Positions 16,404-24,863 of a stretch of DNA of 64,000 nt are shown here, in pieces; the first letter of the stretch is position 1; each line of letters begins with the position of its first letter. A model generated the notes under the pieces. The model had not been told where the DNA came from. It ran no database searches and saw nothing but the letters and a program-made list of their open reading frames with translations. Source of the stretch: Sphingomonas qomolangmaensis (GTDB taxonomy: Bacteria; Pseudomonadota; Alphaproteobacteria; Sphingomonadales; Sphingomonadaceae). The stretch spans positions 2,541,501 to 2,605,500 of the forward strand of contig NZ_CP101740.1 in NCBI RefSeq assembly GCF_024496245.1. The letters run 5' to 3'. The translations under genes were made by a program, and so were the position numbers.

Positions 16404-17083
16404 GCAGCGCGGGCGACATCGATGTCGTCCGCCACCCCCGCGCCCGGGGCATGCGGCTGTCGGTCGACCCAGCGAGCGGGCGGGTGCGGCTGACGATCCC
16501 CAAGCGCGGATCGGCACGCGCGGCGCTCGCCTGGGCCGAGGAGAAGCGCGGCTGGATCGACGCGCAGCGCGCGCGGCTGCCTGCAGCGATCCCCTTCGTC
16601 GATGGCGCCGAGCTCCCCTTCGGTGACGAGCGGCTGACGATCGTCTGGCGCGAGGCGGCGCGGCGGATCCCGGTGCTTGAGGATCGGGCGCTGGTGGTGG
16701 GTGGCCCCGCCGATCGGCTCGGCGCGCGGGTGGAAAGCTGGCTCAAGCGCGAGGCGTTGCGCTTGCTCGATGCCGATACCCACGCGATCGCGGCGGCGGC
16801 GGGGATCGCGATCAGCGGCGTGGCGATCGGCGATCCGCGGTCGCGCTGGGGCAGCTGCACTGCGACGGGGGCGATCCGCTATAGCTGGCGGCTGGTGCTG
16901 GCGCCTGGGTTCGTCCGGCGAGGAGTGGTGGCGCACGAGGTCGCGCACCGGCTCCACATGGACCACAGCCCGGCCTTCCATGCGGCGGTGGCGCGGTTGC
17001 TCGGCGAAGACCCCGCGCCGTCGATGGCGTGGCTACGCCGCCATGGCGCTGGGCTTCACTGGTATGGGCGTTCGTCTTCGTAA
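16400..17083 (+). CDS. YgjP/SprT-like zinc metallopeptidase (M48-type, DUF45)
   Basis: A 227-residue protein with the zinc-binding HExxH in VVAHEVAHRLHMDHS and the third ligand region downstream, plus the RSRWGSCTATGAIRYSWRLV block characteristic of the YgjP/DUF45 group. It starts with GTG in the stop of the upstream gene. The 3' end overlaps the convergent PBP gene by 28 bp. The family is predicted to be a cytosolic metalloprotease with unknown substrates. Confidence 0.9.
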   Translation: MSSAGDIDVVRHPRARGMRLSVDPASGRVRLTIPKRGSARAALAWAEEKRGWIDAQRARLPAAIPFVDGAELPFGDERLTIVWREAARRIPVLEDRALVVGGPADRLGARVESWLKREALRLLDADTHAIAAAAGIAISGVAIGDPRSRWGSCTATGAIRYSWRLVLAPGFVRRGVVAHEVAHRLHMDHSPAFHAAVARLLGEDPAPSMAWLRRHGAGLHWYGRSSS

Positions 17084-19245
17084 TAGCGCTCGCGCGGTGG
17101 GGCTTCGCGATAGCGTTGTTCCCTGGGCGGCGCGTCGCGATAGCGTTGGTCGCGCGGCATCTCGCGGATTGGCGGCGGCGGCGCGCGCTCTTCGCGCTCG
17201 CGGCGCGGCGGCGGGTTGCGCCCCAGCGCGCGGTTGATCCAGTCGGCGTCGAGCGCTTCGTCCTCGGGGGGCGGCGCGGCTTCTTCCTCGCCGGGGGTCA
17301 CATACACCCCCTCGCCATCGGGGGTGGCTTGGCGATCGGGGGTGATCGGCAGGCCATATTCGTCGACGAACACGCCATTGTCGGGTTCGCCGAAATAGGA
17401 TTCGTCGTCGGGCTCGAGCTGCCATTCGGGTAGCGTGATCTTGGTGTCGAATTCCTCGACCGGTCGCTTGGCGACCGCGGTGCGCATGAAGCTGGCGAAG
17501 GCCTTGGCGGGTGCGGTGCCGCCCTGCAGTCCGCCGACCGCGCGCGCATCGTCGCGGCCCATCCACACCCCGGTGGTGAGGCCGCTCGAAAAGCCCATGA
17601 ACCAGCCATCCTTGTTCGAGGTGGTGGTGCCGGTCTTGCCCGCGACCGGGCGACCGATCGACGCCGCGCGCCCGGTACCGGTGGCGACCGCGGTCTGGAG
17701 CAGGTCGGTCATCTGCGCCGCGACATAGGGCGCGACCAGCACGCGCGAGCTATCGACCTCGTGCGCATAGATCACCGATCCGTTGGCGGTGACGCGGGTG
17801 ATGCCATAGGGCGCGACCGCGACGCCCTTTTGCGCGACGCTGGCATAGGCGCGCGTCATGTCGATCAGCCGCACGTCGCTGGTGCCGAGCACCATGGCGG
17901 GGCGGGTGTCGATCGGGGTGGTGATGCCGAAGCGCCGCGCCATGTCGGCGACGGTCGCGAAGCCTACTTCCTGGCCGAGCCGCGCGGCGACGGTGTTGAC
18001 CGAATAGGCAAAGGCGGTGCGGATATCCATCGCGCCCGCGAACCGGCCCGAGCTGTTGCGCGGGCTCCAGCCGTTGATCGTGATTGGCGCGTCGACGACC
18101 GCGTCGTCGGCCTTGATCCCGGCTTCGAGCGCGGCGAGGTAGACGAACAGCTTGAACGCCGATCCCGGCTGGCGCGTCGCCTGCGTCGCGCGGTTATAGT
18201 TCGACGAGACATAATCCTTGCCGCCGATCATCGCGCGCACCGCGCCGTCGCGGTCAAGCGATACCAAGGCGCCCTGGACCCCGGCGGGAGTGTTGGTGCG
18301 GATCGCGCGCTCGGCGGCGGCCTGCATCGGCAGGTCGAGCGTGGTCCACACGTCGAGCGGCGCCTGCGTTTCGTCGATCAGCATTTCGAGCTGGGGCAGC
18401 GCCCAATCGGTGAAGTAGCGCACGCTGTTGCGCTTGGGCTCGGGCGCGAGCTCCACGTCGGAGGGTTCGGCCATATCGGCTTCGGTGCGGCTGATCGCGC
18501 CGGTTTCGACCATGATGTCGAGCACGACGCCGGCGCGGCCGCGCGCCGCCTCGGCATCGGCGGTGGGCGAATAGCGCGAGGGCGCCTTGACCAAGCCCGC
18601 GATCACCGCCGCCTCGGACAGCGACAAATTGGTCGCAGGGTGCGCGAAGAAGCGGCGCGAGGCGGCGTCGATGCCATAGGCGCCACCGCCGAAATACACC
18701 TTGTTCAGATAGAGTTCGAGGATCTGGTCCTTGCTGAACTTCTGCTCGATCGCGAGCGCCAGGATCGCCTCGCGGACCTTGCGGCCGAAATCATATTTGT
18801 TCGACAGGAAGACGGTGCGCGCGACCTGCTGGGTGATCGTCGATGCACCCTGCAGCCGGCGATCGGTGCCGCGCCGCTGATAGGCGAGCTTGACCGAACG
18901 CGCGATGCCGATCGGGTCGATCCCCCAATGCGAGCGGAAGCGGCGATCCTCGACCGCGACCATCGCCTGGCGCATCACCGTGGGGATATCGCCATATTCG
19001 ATCCACTCGCCATAGCTCGGCCCCAGCGACACGATCACCGTGCCGTCGGCGGCATGGACGCGGATCATCTGGCCGTTGGGCGAGGATTTCAGCGTGTCGT
19101 ACGACGGCAGCGAGGTGCGCGCGGTGTAGACCGCGATGACCAGCGCCACGAGCGCGACGAGCGCCAGCGCGACGCCGGTGCCGAGGGTCCAAACCGCGAT
19201 GCGGCGCCAGCGCGGCGCGCGGGTCTTTTTCTTCGCGGTTGCCAT
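17056..19245 (-). CDS. class A penicillin-binding protein (PBP1A family)
   Basis: Bifunctional peptidoglycan synthase. A membrane anchor is at about 14-40. The GT51 glycosyltransferase has EDRRFRSHWGID and the GASTITQQVARTVFLSNK block; the transpeptidase has the active Ser in QPGSAFKLF (SxxK), SVN in AYSVNTVAARLG and KTGT in VAGKTGTTTSNKDG. The 729-residue protein ends with a long Pro/Glu/Arg-rich tail of near-repeats (RYRDAPPREQRYREAPPRER), unlike the enzymatic part, which may bind envelope partners. Its gene end overlaps the convergent metallopeptidase gene. Confidence 0.95.
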   Translation of the reverse strand: MATAKKKTRAPRWRRIAVWTLGTGVALALVALVALVIAVYTARTSLPSYDTLKSSPNGQMIRVHAADGTVIVSLGPSYGEWIEYGDIPTVMRQAMVAVEDRRFRSHWGIDPIGIARSVKLAYQRRGTDRRLQGASTITQQVARTVFLSNKYDFGRKVREAILALAIEQKFSKDQILELYLNKVYFGGGAYGIDAASRRFFAHPATNLSLSEAAVIAGLVKAPSRYSPTADAEAARGRAGVVLDIMVETGAISRTEADMAEPSDVELAPEPKRNSVRYFTDWALPQLEMLIDETQAPLDVWTTLDLPMQAAAERAIRTNTPAGVQGALVSLDRDGAVRAMIGGKDYVSSNYNRATQATRQPGSAFKLFVYLAALEAGIKADDAVVDAPITINGWSPRNSSGRFAGAMDIRTAFAYSVNTVAARLGQEVGFATVADMARRFGITTPIDTRPAMVLGTSDVRLIDMTRAYASVAQKGVAVAPYGITRVTANGSVIYAHEVDSSRVLVAPYVAAQMTDLLQTAVATGTGRAASIGRPVAGKTGTTTSNKDGWFMGFSSGLTTGVWMGRDDARAVGGLQGGTAPAKAFASFMRTAVAKRPVEEFDTKITLPEWQLEPDDESYFGEPDNGVFVDEYGLPITPDRQATPDGEGVYVTPGEEEAAPPPEDEALDADWINRALGRNPPPRREREERAPPPPIREMPRDQRYRDAPPREQRYREAPPRERYYEDERPYQ

Positions 19246-19304
19246 GAGTGGGTGCTGGATACGCGCTCGCCCGACCTCTCACAAGGCCCGGCGAGCAGGC
19301 GCGG

Positions 19305-19712
19305 TCAGTCGGTCGCTGCGTCGCGCGGGCGGAAGTCGAGCGATACCGAATTCATGCAGTAACGCTGGCCGGTGGGCGGCGGGCCATCGGGGAAGACATG
19401 GCCGAGATGGCTTTCGCAGCGGCCGCACAGGCTTTCGATGCGCACCATGCCGTGGCTGGTGTCGCGGCGATCCTCGACGGCGTCGGCGCTCAATGGCCGG
19501 GTGAAGCTGGGCCAGCCCGATCCCGAATCATATTTGTCGTCGCTGTCGAACAACGGCAGCTCGCAGGCGGCGCAATGATAGATGCCGTCGGCCTTGTTGG
19601 CGTTTAATTCGCCCGAAAAGGCGCGTTCGGTGCCGGCTTCGCGCAGCACATGATATTGGGTGGGGGTCAGGCGATCGCGCCATTCGGCTTCGGACAGGTT
19701 GAGCTTTTCCAT
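19305..19712 (-). CDS. msrB: peptide-methionine (R)-S-oxide reductase MsrB
   Basis: Repairs R-methionine sulfoxide in proteins. Two CxxC zinc pairs are visible (YHCAACELP and [14 protein letters not shown]), and the catalytic Cys is in [13 protein letters not shown]. From ATG 19712 the protein has 135 residues without a signal peptide, so it is cytosolic, unlike the exported MsrA encoded at 32395-33054. It starts 4 bp after the FAD oxidoreductase stop and may share its transcript. Confidence 0.96.
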   Translation of the reverse strand: MEKLNLSEAEWRDRLTPTQYHVLREAGTERAFSGELNANKADGIYHCAACELPLFDSDDKYDSGSGWPSFTRPLSADAVEDRRDTSHGMVRIESLCGRCESHLGHVFPDGPPPTGQRYCMNSVSLDFRPRDAATD

Positions 19713-19716
19713 AGGC

Positions 19717-20826
19717 TCAAATGTGTTGTGCCGGGGGGCGAGCGTCAATGGGCAGGTGGGTGATGCGGGTCAGCCGCGCGGCGAGCGCGGCGCCGCCGGG
19801 GATGGCGGCGGCGGCGGCGAGCAGCAGCCGGGCGCCGGCGGGGCGTTCGGCGAGGTCGCGCAGCAGGCGGGCGCGAGCAACAGGCGCGCGGGAGCGCTGC
19901 GCGAAGGCGCGTTGGTAGGTGTCGGCGGTGGCGCCTGCGGCCCAAGCGTGTGCGGCGGCGACGCCGCTGGCGATCGCGATCCCCATGCCTTCACCCGCCA
20001 GGCTGGGGATCACCGCCGCCTGGTCGCCGAGCCGCCACGCCGCGAAGGGGGCTGCGAGCGCGCGCCAGCCATAGGGGACGTTGGCGATCGCATCGATCGC
20101 GCCGCTGCCATAGGCGAGCCGGTCACCGAGCGCGGGAACTTCGCGGCCGATCGCAGCGAGCAGGGCTTCGGGATCGCCCTCGGCGCGCATCCGCGAGCGG
20201 CGGACCGCGAGGCACAGATTGGCGCTGCCGTCTTCCTGGAGCATCAGCCCGACATAGCCGCGATCGAACAGATGGAGTTCGATCGCACCGCGCACCAGCC
20301 GGGTCAGGCCGGGGGCAGGGGGGATCCGCGTGCGCAGGCCGATCGTCGGGTCGGCGAGCGTCGGCGTGTCGCGGGGCAGGCCGCGCAGGTCGTGCTTGCC
20401 GGTGGCGAGGAACAGCGTGGGCGGCGCGAGTTCGCCGCCATCGGCGAGGCGGAGCGTGCCGTCATCGAACCCGCGCACCGCGACACCGCGGTCGATCGTC
20501 GCTCCTGACGTCATCGCATGGGCTTGCATCAGCGTGTCGAGGTGGCGGCGCGAGACGCCCTTGGCGGCGTGGGGAAGCGCGGCTTCGGTGCGGTGACTTC
20601 CCGCGAACAGCCGGACGCGCGTGACGTCGGCAGCGCCGAGCGTATCACGCGCGATGCCGAGCCGTTCGAGCGCGTCGAGCGTGCACCAGCTCAGGAATCC
20701 GCCGCAGATCGCGTCGCCGGTCTCGGCGTTGCGCTCGATCACCAGCGGCGGAGCGCCCGCGCGCGCCAGCGTGATCGCCGCGGCGCAGCCGGCGGGCCCG
20801 GCGCCGACGATCAGCGGCGCTTGCAT
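19717..20826 (-). CDS. FAD-dependent oxidoreductase (geranylgeranyl-reductase-like), third gene of the T3PKS operon
   Basis: A 369-residue flavoprotein with the GxGxxG motif in [31 protein letters not shown] in the middle and [19 protein letters not shown], which is the GD motif contacting FAD ribityl phosphate. This is the group that includes geranylgeranyl reductases and aromatic hydroxylases. Start [10 protein letters not shown] at 20826 overlaps the methyltransferase gene by 16 bp. By analogy with T3PKS operons that carry a hydroxylase (for example srsABC in Streptomyces griseus), it may oxidise the polyketide ring or reduce a side chain; this is inference. Confidence 0.85.
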   Translation of the reverse strand: MQAPLIVGAGPAGCAAAITLARAGAPPLVIERNAETGDAICGGFLSWCTLDALERLGIARDTLGAADVTRVRLFAGSHRTEAALPHAAKGVSRRHLDTLMQAHAMTSGATIDRGVAVRGFDDGTLRLADGGELAPPTLFLATGKHDLRGLPRDTPTLADPTIGLRTRIPPAPGLTRLVRGAIELHLFDRGYVGLMLQEDGSANLCLAVRRSRMRAEGDPEALLAAIGREVPALGDRLAYGSGAIDAIANVPYGWRALAAPFAAWRLGDQAAVIPSLAGEGMGIAIASGVAAAHAWAAGATADTYQRAFAQRSRAPVARARLLRDLAERPAGARLLLAAAAAIPGGAALAARLTRITHLPIDARPPAQHI

Positions 20827-21500
20827 ACGCACAGCCTGAAGGGGAAGGCGCGGGCGATCCGCGCCTCGGCGATGCCGGCCTCGGCGAGGATCGGGGGCCA
20901 TTCGCCGGGGCGATAGGACCGCGCGATCGACAGCCGGCCGTCGTGGCGGACGATCGGATGCCAGCGCATCACCCGCGCGAGCAACGGATAGCCGGCATAC
21001 GCGAACCCGTGGCGGTGGAGGTCGTTGACCAGCCAGCCCTGCCGCGCCTGCGCATCCATGAAGCGCAGGAAGGCAACGAGCTGGTCGTGCGTCATGTGGT
21101 GCGCGACCAGGCTGCTGAGGATCACGTCCCAGCCCTCGCCCGCCAGATCGGCATAGTCGCCGGTGCGATAGGTGATCGGCAGGTCGGGCGGCGTATCTGC
21201 GCGCGCGACCTGCTCGCTGCGCGGGTTGAGATCGATCCCGACCAGGTCGATCGCGACACCGCGGCGCTTCGCCCAGCCGGCGATCCGCCGCAGCATGTCG
21301 CCATCGCCATAGCCCACATCGAGGATGCGAAGGTCGCGCGATTGCCGTGCGATGCGATCGAGGAACGCCAGCGTCGGTCGCGCCGCAAGCGTGATCGCGT
21401 TCACCTGCGCCAGGTCGCGCAGCACCGCGGCATAGGTTTCGGGCGCCAGATCGGCGGCGTCCATCAGCTCCTCGGCGATGGCGCGCCGCGCGAGCGTCAT
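20811..21500 (-). CDS. class I SAM-dependent methyltransferase of the T3PKS operon
   Basis: A 229-residue methyltransferase. Motif I is LRILDVGYGDGDMLRRIAGW, with the acidic ribose-binding residue in LVGIDLNPRSEQVA and motif IV in WDVILSSLVAHHMTHDQLV. Start ATG 21500 overlaps the PKS stop (ATGA), and the stop lies inside the start region of the flavoprotein gene, so it is translationally coupled on both sides. It is a likely tailoring O- or C-methyltransferase of the polyketide product. Confidence 0.88.
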   Translation of the reverse strand: MTLARRAIAEELMDAADLAPETYAAVLRDLAQVNAITLAARPTLAFLDRIARQSRDLRILDVGYGDGDMLRRIAGWAKRRGVAIDLVGIDLNPRSEQVARADTPPDLPITYRTGDYADLAGEGWDVILSSLVAHHMTHDQLVAFLRFMDAQARQGWLVNDLHRHGFAYAGYPLLARVMRWHPIVRHDGRLSIARSYRPGEWPPILAEAGIAEARIARAFPFRLCVCKRR

Positions 21501-22570
21501 CCGACGCTCCGGAACGCGAACCCCTCGGCGGCGAGGCCGGGGCCGAAAGCTAGCGCGACGCCATGCTCGACGCGGCGCTGAAGCGTGCGTTCGAGCACGA
21601 ACATCAAGGTCGCCGACGACATGTTGCCGAAGGATTCGAGCACGTCGCGCGAATCGGCCAGCGCGCCCCGTGGCAACGACAGCGAGCGCTCGACCGAATC
21701 GAGGATCGATCGTCCCCCGGCATGGACCGCCCAGGCATCGATCGCCTGCGGGTCGTGCCCGCCGGTGAGCGTCGCGACGAAATCGGGATCGGCGAGTCCC
21801 GCCGCGATCCGGCCCGGGACCTCGCCCGACAAATGCATCACGAAGCCCTGATCGGTGATGTTCCAGCGGATCAGCTGGTCGCTGTCGGGCAAGGTGGTGG
21901 CGAAGGGCGAATCGATCGCAAGCCCCTGCGGGTCCGCGCTGACCAAAGCCGCTGCGGCACCGTCGCCGAATTGGAGCATCGCGAGCAGGGGTTCGAGCTC
22001 GACGGTGTCCGACAGGTGCAGCGTCGAGAGTTCGACGCACAGCACGAGCACGCGAGCCTCGGGCTGCGAACGGACGATATGCCGCGCGCTGCGCAGCGCG
22101 GCGACCGCGGCATAGCAACCCATGAATCCGACCAGCAGTCGTTCGGTGCTGGGCGGCAGGCCGATCGCACGCGCGATGATCTGGTCGATCCCCGGCGCGA
22201 CGAAGCCGGTGCAGCTGGCGACGACGAAATGGGTGATCCCCGACAGGTCGGCGCGCTCGCGCAGCGCCTCGATCGCCGCGATGCCGAGGATCGGTGCGGT
22301 CTCGGCGTAGGATTCCATCCGCTCGGCGGTGCCGGGCAGGCGGCTGCCGCCATAGAAGCCGTCCGAGGCGACGGGCGACCCGCCCGCGGCGGTGGGGGGC
22401 AGCACCGACCAGCGATGGCGGATCCCTGCGCGGTCGGCCATCCGGCGGAACAGGATCGCGTCGCGCCGCTCGGGCATCCGTCGCTGCGCCCAATCGATGA
22501 AGGCCGCATGGATATCGTGGGTCGGCACCGCAGTAGCGACGGCATTCAAACAGGCGTCGACTCGCTGCAC
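21497..22570 (-). CDS. type III polyketide synthase (chalcone/stilbene synthase superfamily)
   Basis: Homodimeric ketosynthase that extends an acyl-CoA with malonyl-CoA. The catalytic triad is present: Cys152 in VGFMGCYAAV, His283 in WAVHAGGRSIL and Asn316 in ESFGNMSSATL. At 357 residues it fits bacterial enzymes such as PhlD-, ArsB- and BpsA-type synthases. The only start giving full length is GTG at 22570. It heads an overlapping PKS-methyltransferase-flavoprotein operon. The product class (alkylpyrone, alkylresorcinol or other) cannot be read from sequence. Confidence 0.93.
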   Translation of the reverse strand: MQRVDACLNAVATAVPTHDIHAAFIDWAQRRMPERRDAILFRRMADRAGIRHRWSVLPPTAAGGSPVASDGFYGGSRLPGTAERMESYAETAPILGIAAIEALRERADLSGITHFVVASCTGFVAPGIDQIIARAIGLPPSTERLLVGFMGCYAAVAALRSARHIVRSQPEARVLVLCVELSTLHLSDTVELEPLLAMLQFGDGAAAALVSADPQGLAIDSPFATTLPDSDQLIRWNITDQGFVMHLSGEVPGRIAAGLADPDFVATLTGGHDPQAIDAWAVHAGGRSILDSVERSLSLPRGALADSRDVLESFGNMSSATLMFVLERTLQRRVEHGVALAFGPGLAAEGFAFRSVG

Positions 22571-22644
22571 TTGCCCTCGCTGACGGGCGTACTCACGCCG
22601 TGGCTTCGCTACCCGGTGAGGCGGCTTTGGTTACCGGGCGGCGG

Positions 22645-23292
22645 CTACGCGGCGAGTTCGACCTCGCACGGCGCATCGTCGGCCCATGCCCAATACAATT
22701 GGGCTGGCGGTACGTTCCACCATTCCATCTCGTGGTCGATACGGCCGAAATGCGCATCGAAGAAATCGCGGCACTTGGTGGAGAATTGATAGACCAGGAA
22801 AGCGCCGCCGGGCCGCACCACGTCGCGCGTCGCCAGACCGATCGCGTCGCCGACGCCCGGCGGCAGCGTCGAGAAGGGCAGCCCCGAGAGCACGTAATCG
22901 GCGTGCGCATGGCCGTGATCGGCGATGATCTGGCGCACATCGGCGGCCGAGCCGTGGACGACGATGAAGCGCGGGTCGCGGATCGTCTGGCGCAGATAGC
23001 GGACGAAATCGATATTGGTGTCGATCGCCAGCAAGGTCGCGTCGGGGGCAAGCCGATCGAGCACCGCCTGGCAGAAATTGCCGGTGCCGGGGCCATATTC
23101 GACGAACAACTTGGTCGCCGACCAGTCGACGCGGTCGAGCATGCGATCCATCAGCTTCTTCGACGACGGCATAATCGAACCGACCATCACCGGATGTTTG
23201 ATGAAACCGCGCAGGAACATGCCCCAGGGCGAGGGGGTCGCATCCGAACGTCGGGCGGCGCGACTGGAAGGCGTCGTCGTTACAGGGGTCAT
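22645..23292 (-). CDS. PmtA-like phospholipid N-methyltransferase
   Basis: A 215-residue SAM-dependent methyltransferase with an N-terminal amphipathic stretch (MFLRGFIKHPVMVGSIMPSS), motif I VEYGPGTGNFCQAVL, DTNIDFVRYL and LSGLPFSTLP. This arrangement resembles the Rhizobium/Agrobacterium PmtA group that converts phosphatidylethanolamine towards phosphatidylcholine; a related rRNA-dimethylase-like enzyme is an alternative. Start ATG 23292 is preferred over an upstream start at 23391. It lies 74 bp upstream of the T3PKS gene on the same strand, so it could be expressed with it. Confidence 0.78.
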   Translation of the reverse strand: MTPVTTTPSSRAARRSDATPSPWGMFLRGFIKHPVMVGSIMPSSKKLMDRMLDRVDWSATKLFVEYGPGTGNFCQAVLDRLAPDATLLAIDTNIDFVRYLRQTIRDPRFIVVHGSAADVRQIIADHGHAHADYVLSGLPFSTLPPGVGDAIGLATRDVVRPGGAFLVYQFSTKCRDFFDAHFGRIDHEMEWWNVPPAQLYWAWADDAPCEVELAA

Positions 23293-23428
23293 CGCGAACT
23301 CATGCTGGGAAAAGTGCGGCGACCATGCCGCGTCACGACGGAGTCGTAAAGTTGTAACGATCCTGTAAGCGTCTGAGTTGCACCGCGCCATGGCTTGCCT
23401 GGCTCGACAGGGCGGCTAATCCGAACCG

Positions 23429-24703
23429 GTGGACCGGTTCGATCGCACCTTTGCGTTGTTGTTCGTGGTGATGCTCACCATCGCAGCGGGGAATACCGCG
23501 CTGCAATCGGTGCTGCCCGCGCTCGGAAGATCGTTGGGGGTCGCCGACAGCGCGGTGGCGGCGGCGTTTTCGGTGTCGGCATTGCTGTGGGTGATCGCTG
23601 CCCCATTCTGGGCCAATCGATCGGATCGACGCGGGCGGCGCGCGATGGTGTTGCTGGGATTGTGTGGCTTCACGCTGTCGCTGTTCGTCTGCGCGATCTT
23701 CCTGATGGCGGGGATCAACGGCTGGATCGCGCCGACCGCGGCCTTCGTCGCGTTCGTCGGCGGACGAATGATCTATGGCAGCCTGGGCGCTGCGGCGCCG
23801 CCCGCGGTGCAGGCGATGGTGGCGGGCCAGACGACGCGCGAGGAGCGGACCAAGGCGCTGGCACTGCTGGGGTCGGCATTCGGGCTGGGGACGATTTTGG
23901 GGCCGGCGATCGGGCCGTATCTGGTGCTGGGCAGCATCGGCGCGGTCGAGGTCGGGTTGTCGGGACCCGCCTATCTGTTCGGGCTGTTCGGGCTGGCGAT
24001 GACGATCATCGTGTGGCGGCTGCTGCCCGACGATCGATCGCCGTCGGAAACGCATGGCGCGGCGCAGAGCTATCCCTCGATCGGCGGGCAATCCTCGGGC
24101 GCGGCGATCGCCGCGGCAACGCAATCGCGCGCCGAGCCGGTTGGGTTCTTCGACCCGCGGATTCGCGCCTGGATGATCATCGGGCTGGTGATGGGGCATG
24201 CGCAGGCGATGACGGGGCAGGCGATCGGCTTTCTGGTGATCGACCGGCTGGGGGTGCCGCCGATCGAGGCGCTGGGCGCGACCGGCATCGTGCTGATGAT
24301 CGGCGCGGGGGCGTCGCTGCTGGTGCAATGGGGGTTCATCCCGTTGCTGAAGCTGCGGCCCGCGGCGCTGATCCTGGCGGGGTGCATTTTCGCCGCGCTC
24401 GGCTGCGTCGCGGTGGGGAGCGCGGTGTCGCTGTACGGGATCGCGATGGGGTTCGGGCTGGCGTCGATGGGATTCGGGTTTTTGCGGCCTGGGTTCACCG
24501 CGGGGGCGTCGCTGGCGGTGGGGCCGGCGGCGCAGGGCTCGGTCGCGGGCAAGGTGACGTCGGTGAACGGCGCGGCCTTCGTGCTGGGGCCGTCGATCGG
24601 GGTGGGGCTGTACGAGCTGTGGCACCCGCTGCCGTATCTGGTGGCGGCGGGGGCGTTGGTGGTGTTGCTGGCTTATTCCTGGGTGGCGTTGCGGCGGGGG
24701 TAA
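23429..24703 (+). CDS. MFS transporter (TetA-like drug:H+ antiporter family)
   Basis: A 424-residue protein with about twelve hydrophobic segments. The loop 2-3 motif is SDRRGRRAMVLLG, matching motif A of MFS drug antiporters, and GLGTILGPAIGPYL corresponds to the antiporter motif C region. GTG at 23429 is the start. It diverges from the PmtA/T3PKS run, so it could export that product, but it could equally be an unrelated efflux pump. Confidence 0.88.
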   Translation: MDRFDRTFALLFVVMLTIAAGNTALQSVLPALGRSLGVADSAVAAAFSVSALLWVIAAPFWANRSDRRGRRAMVLLGLCGFTLSLFVCAIFLMAGINGWIAPTAAFVAFVGGRMIYGSLGAAAPPAVQAMVAGQTTREERTKALALLGSAFGLGTILGPAIGPYLVLGSIGAVEVGLSGPAYLFGLFGLAMTIIVWRLLPDDRSPSETHGAAQSYPSIGGQSSGAAIAAATQSRAEPVGFFDPRIRAWMIIGLVMGHAQAMTGQAIGFLVIDRLGVPPIEALGATGIVLMIGAGASLLVQWGFIPLLKLRPAALILAGCIFAALGCVAVGSAVSLYGIAMGFGLASMGFGFLRPGFTAGASLAVGPAAQGSVAGKVTSVNGAAFVLGPSIGVGLYELWHPLPYLVAAGALVVLLAYSWVALRRG

Positions 24704-24724
24704 TTGGAGGCCGGCGGCGCGGAT

Positions 24725-24849
24725 CTCCCCTCACTGGAAGGGAGGGGGCGGGGTTGGTGGAGGCCTGGGGTTACGGGAGGTGCATGGGCTACCCTGCCGT
24801 ATCGCGAGCACTCGACCCACCCCCAGTCCCTCCCTTTCAGGGAGGGGGG
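24725..24849. repeat. Palindromic intergenic element, family A, copy 2
   Basis: Left arm 24725-24760 begins CTCCCCTCACTGGAAGGGAG and the right arm 24811-24849 is its near complement. It fills the convergent junction between the MFS gene and the CDC48-like gene. The centre (TTACGGG... CCGTATCGCGAGCA) is related to the reverse complement of the centre of copy 1 at 3666-3791. Confidence 0.85.
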
Positions 24850-24863
24850 TTTGTTGGTGGAGG

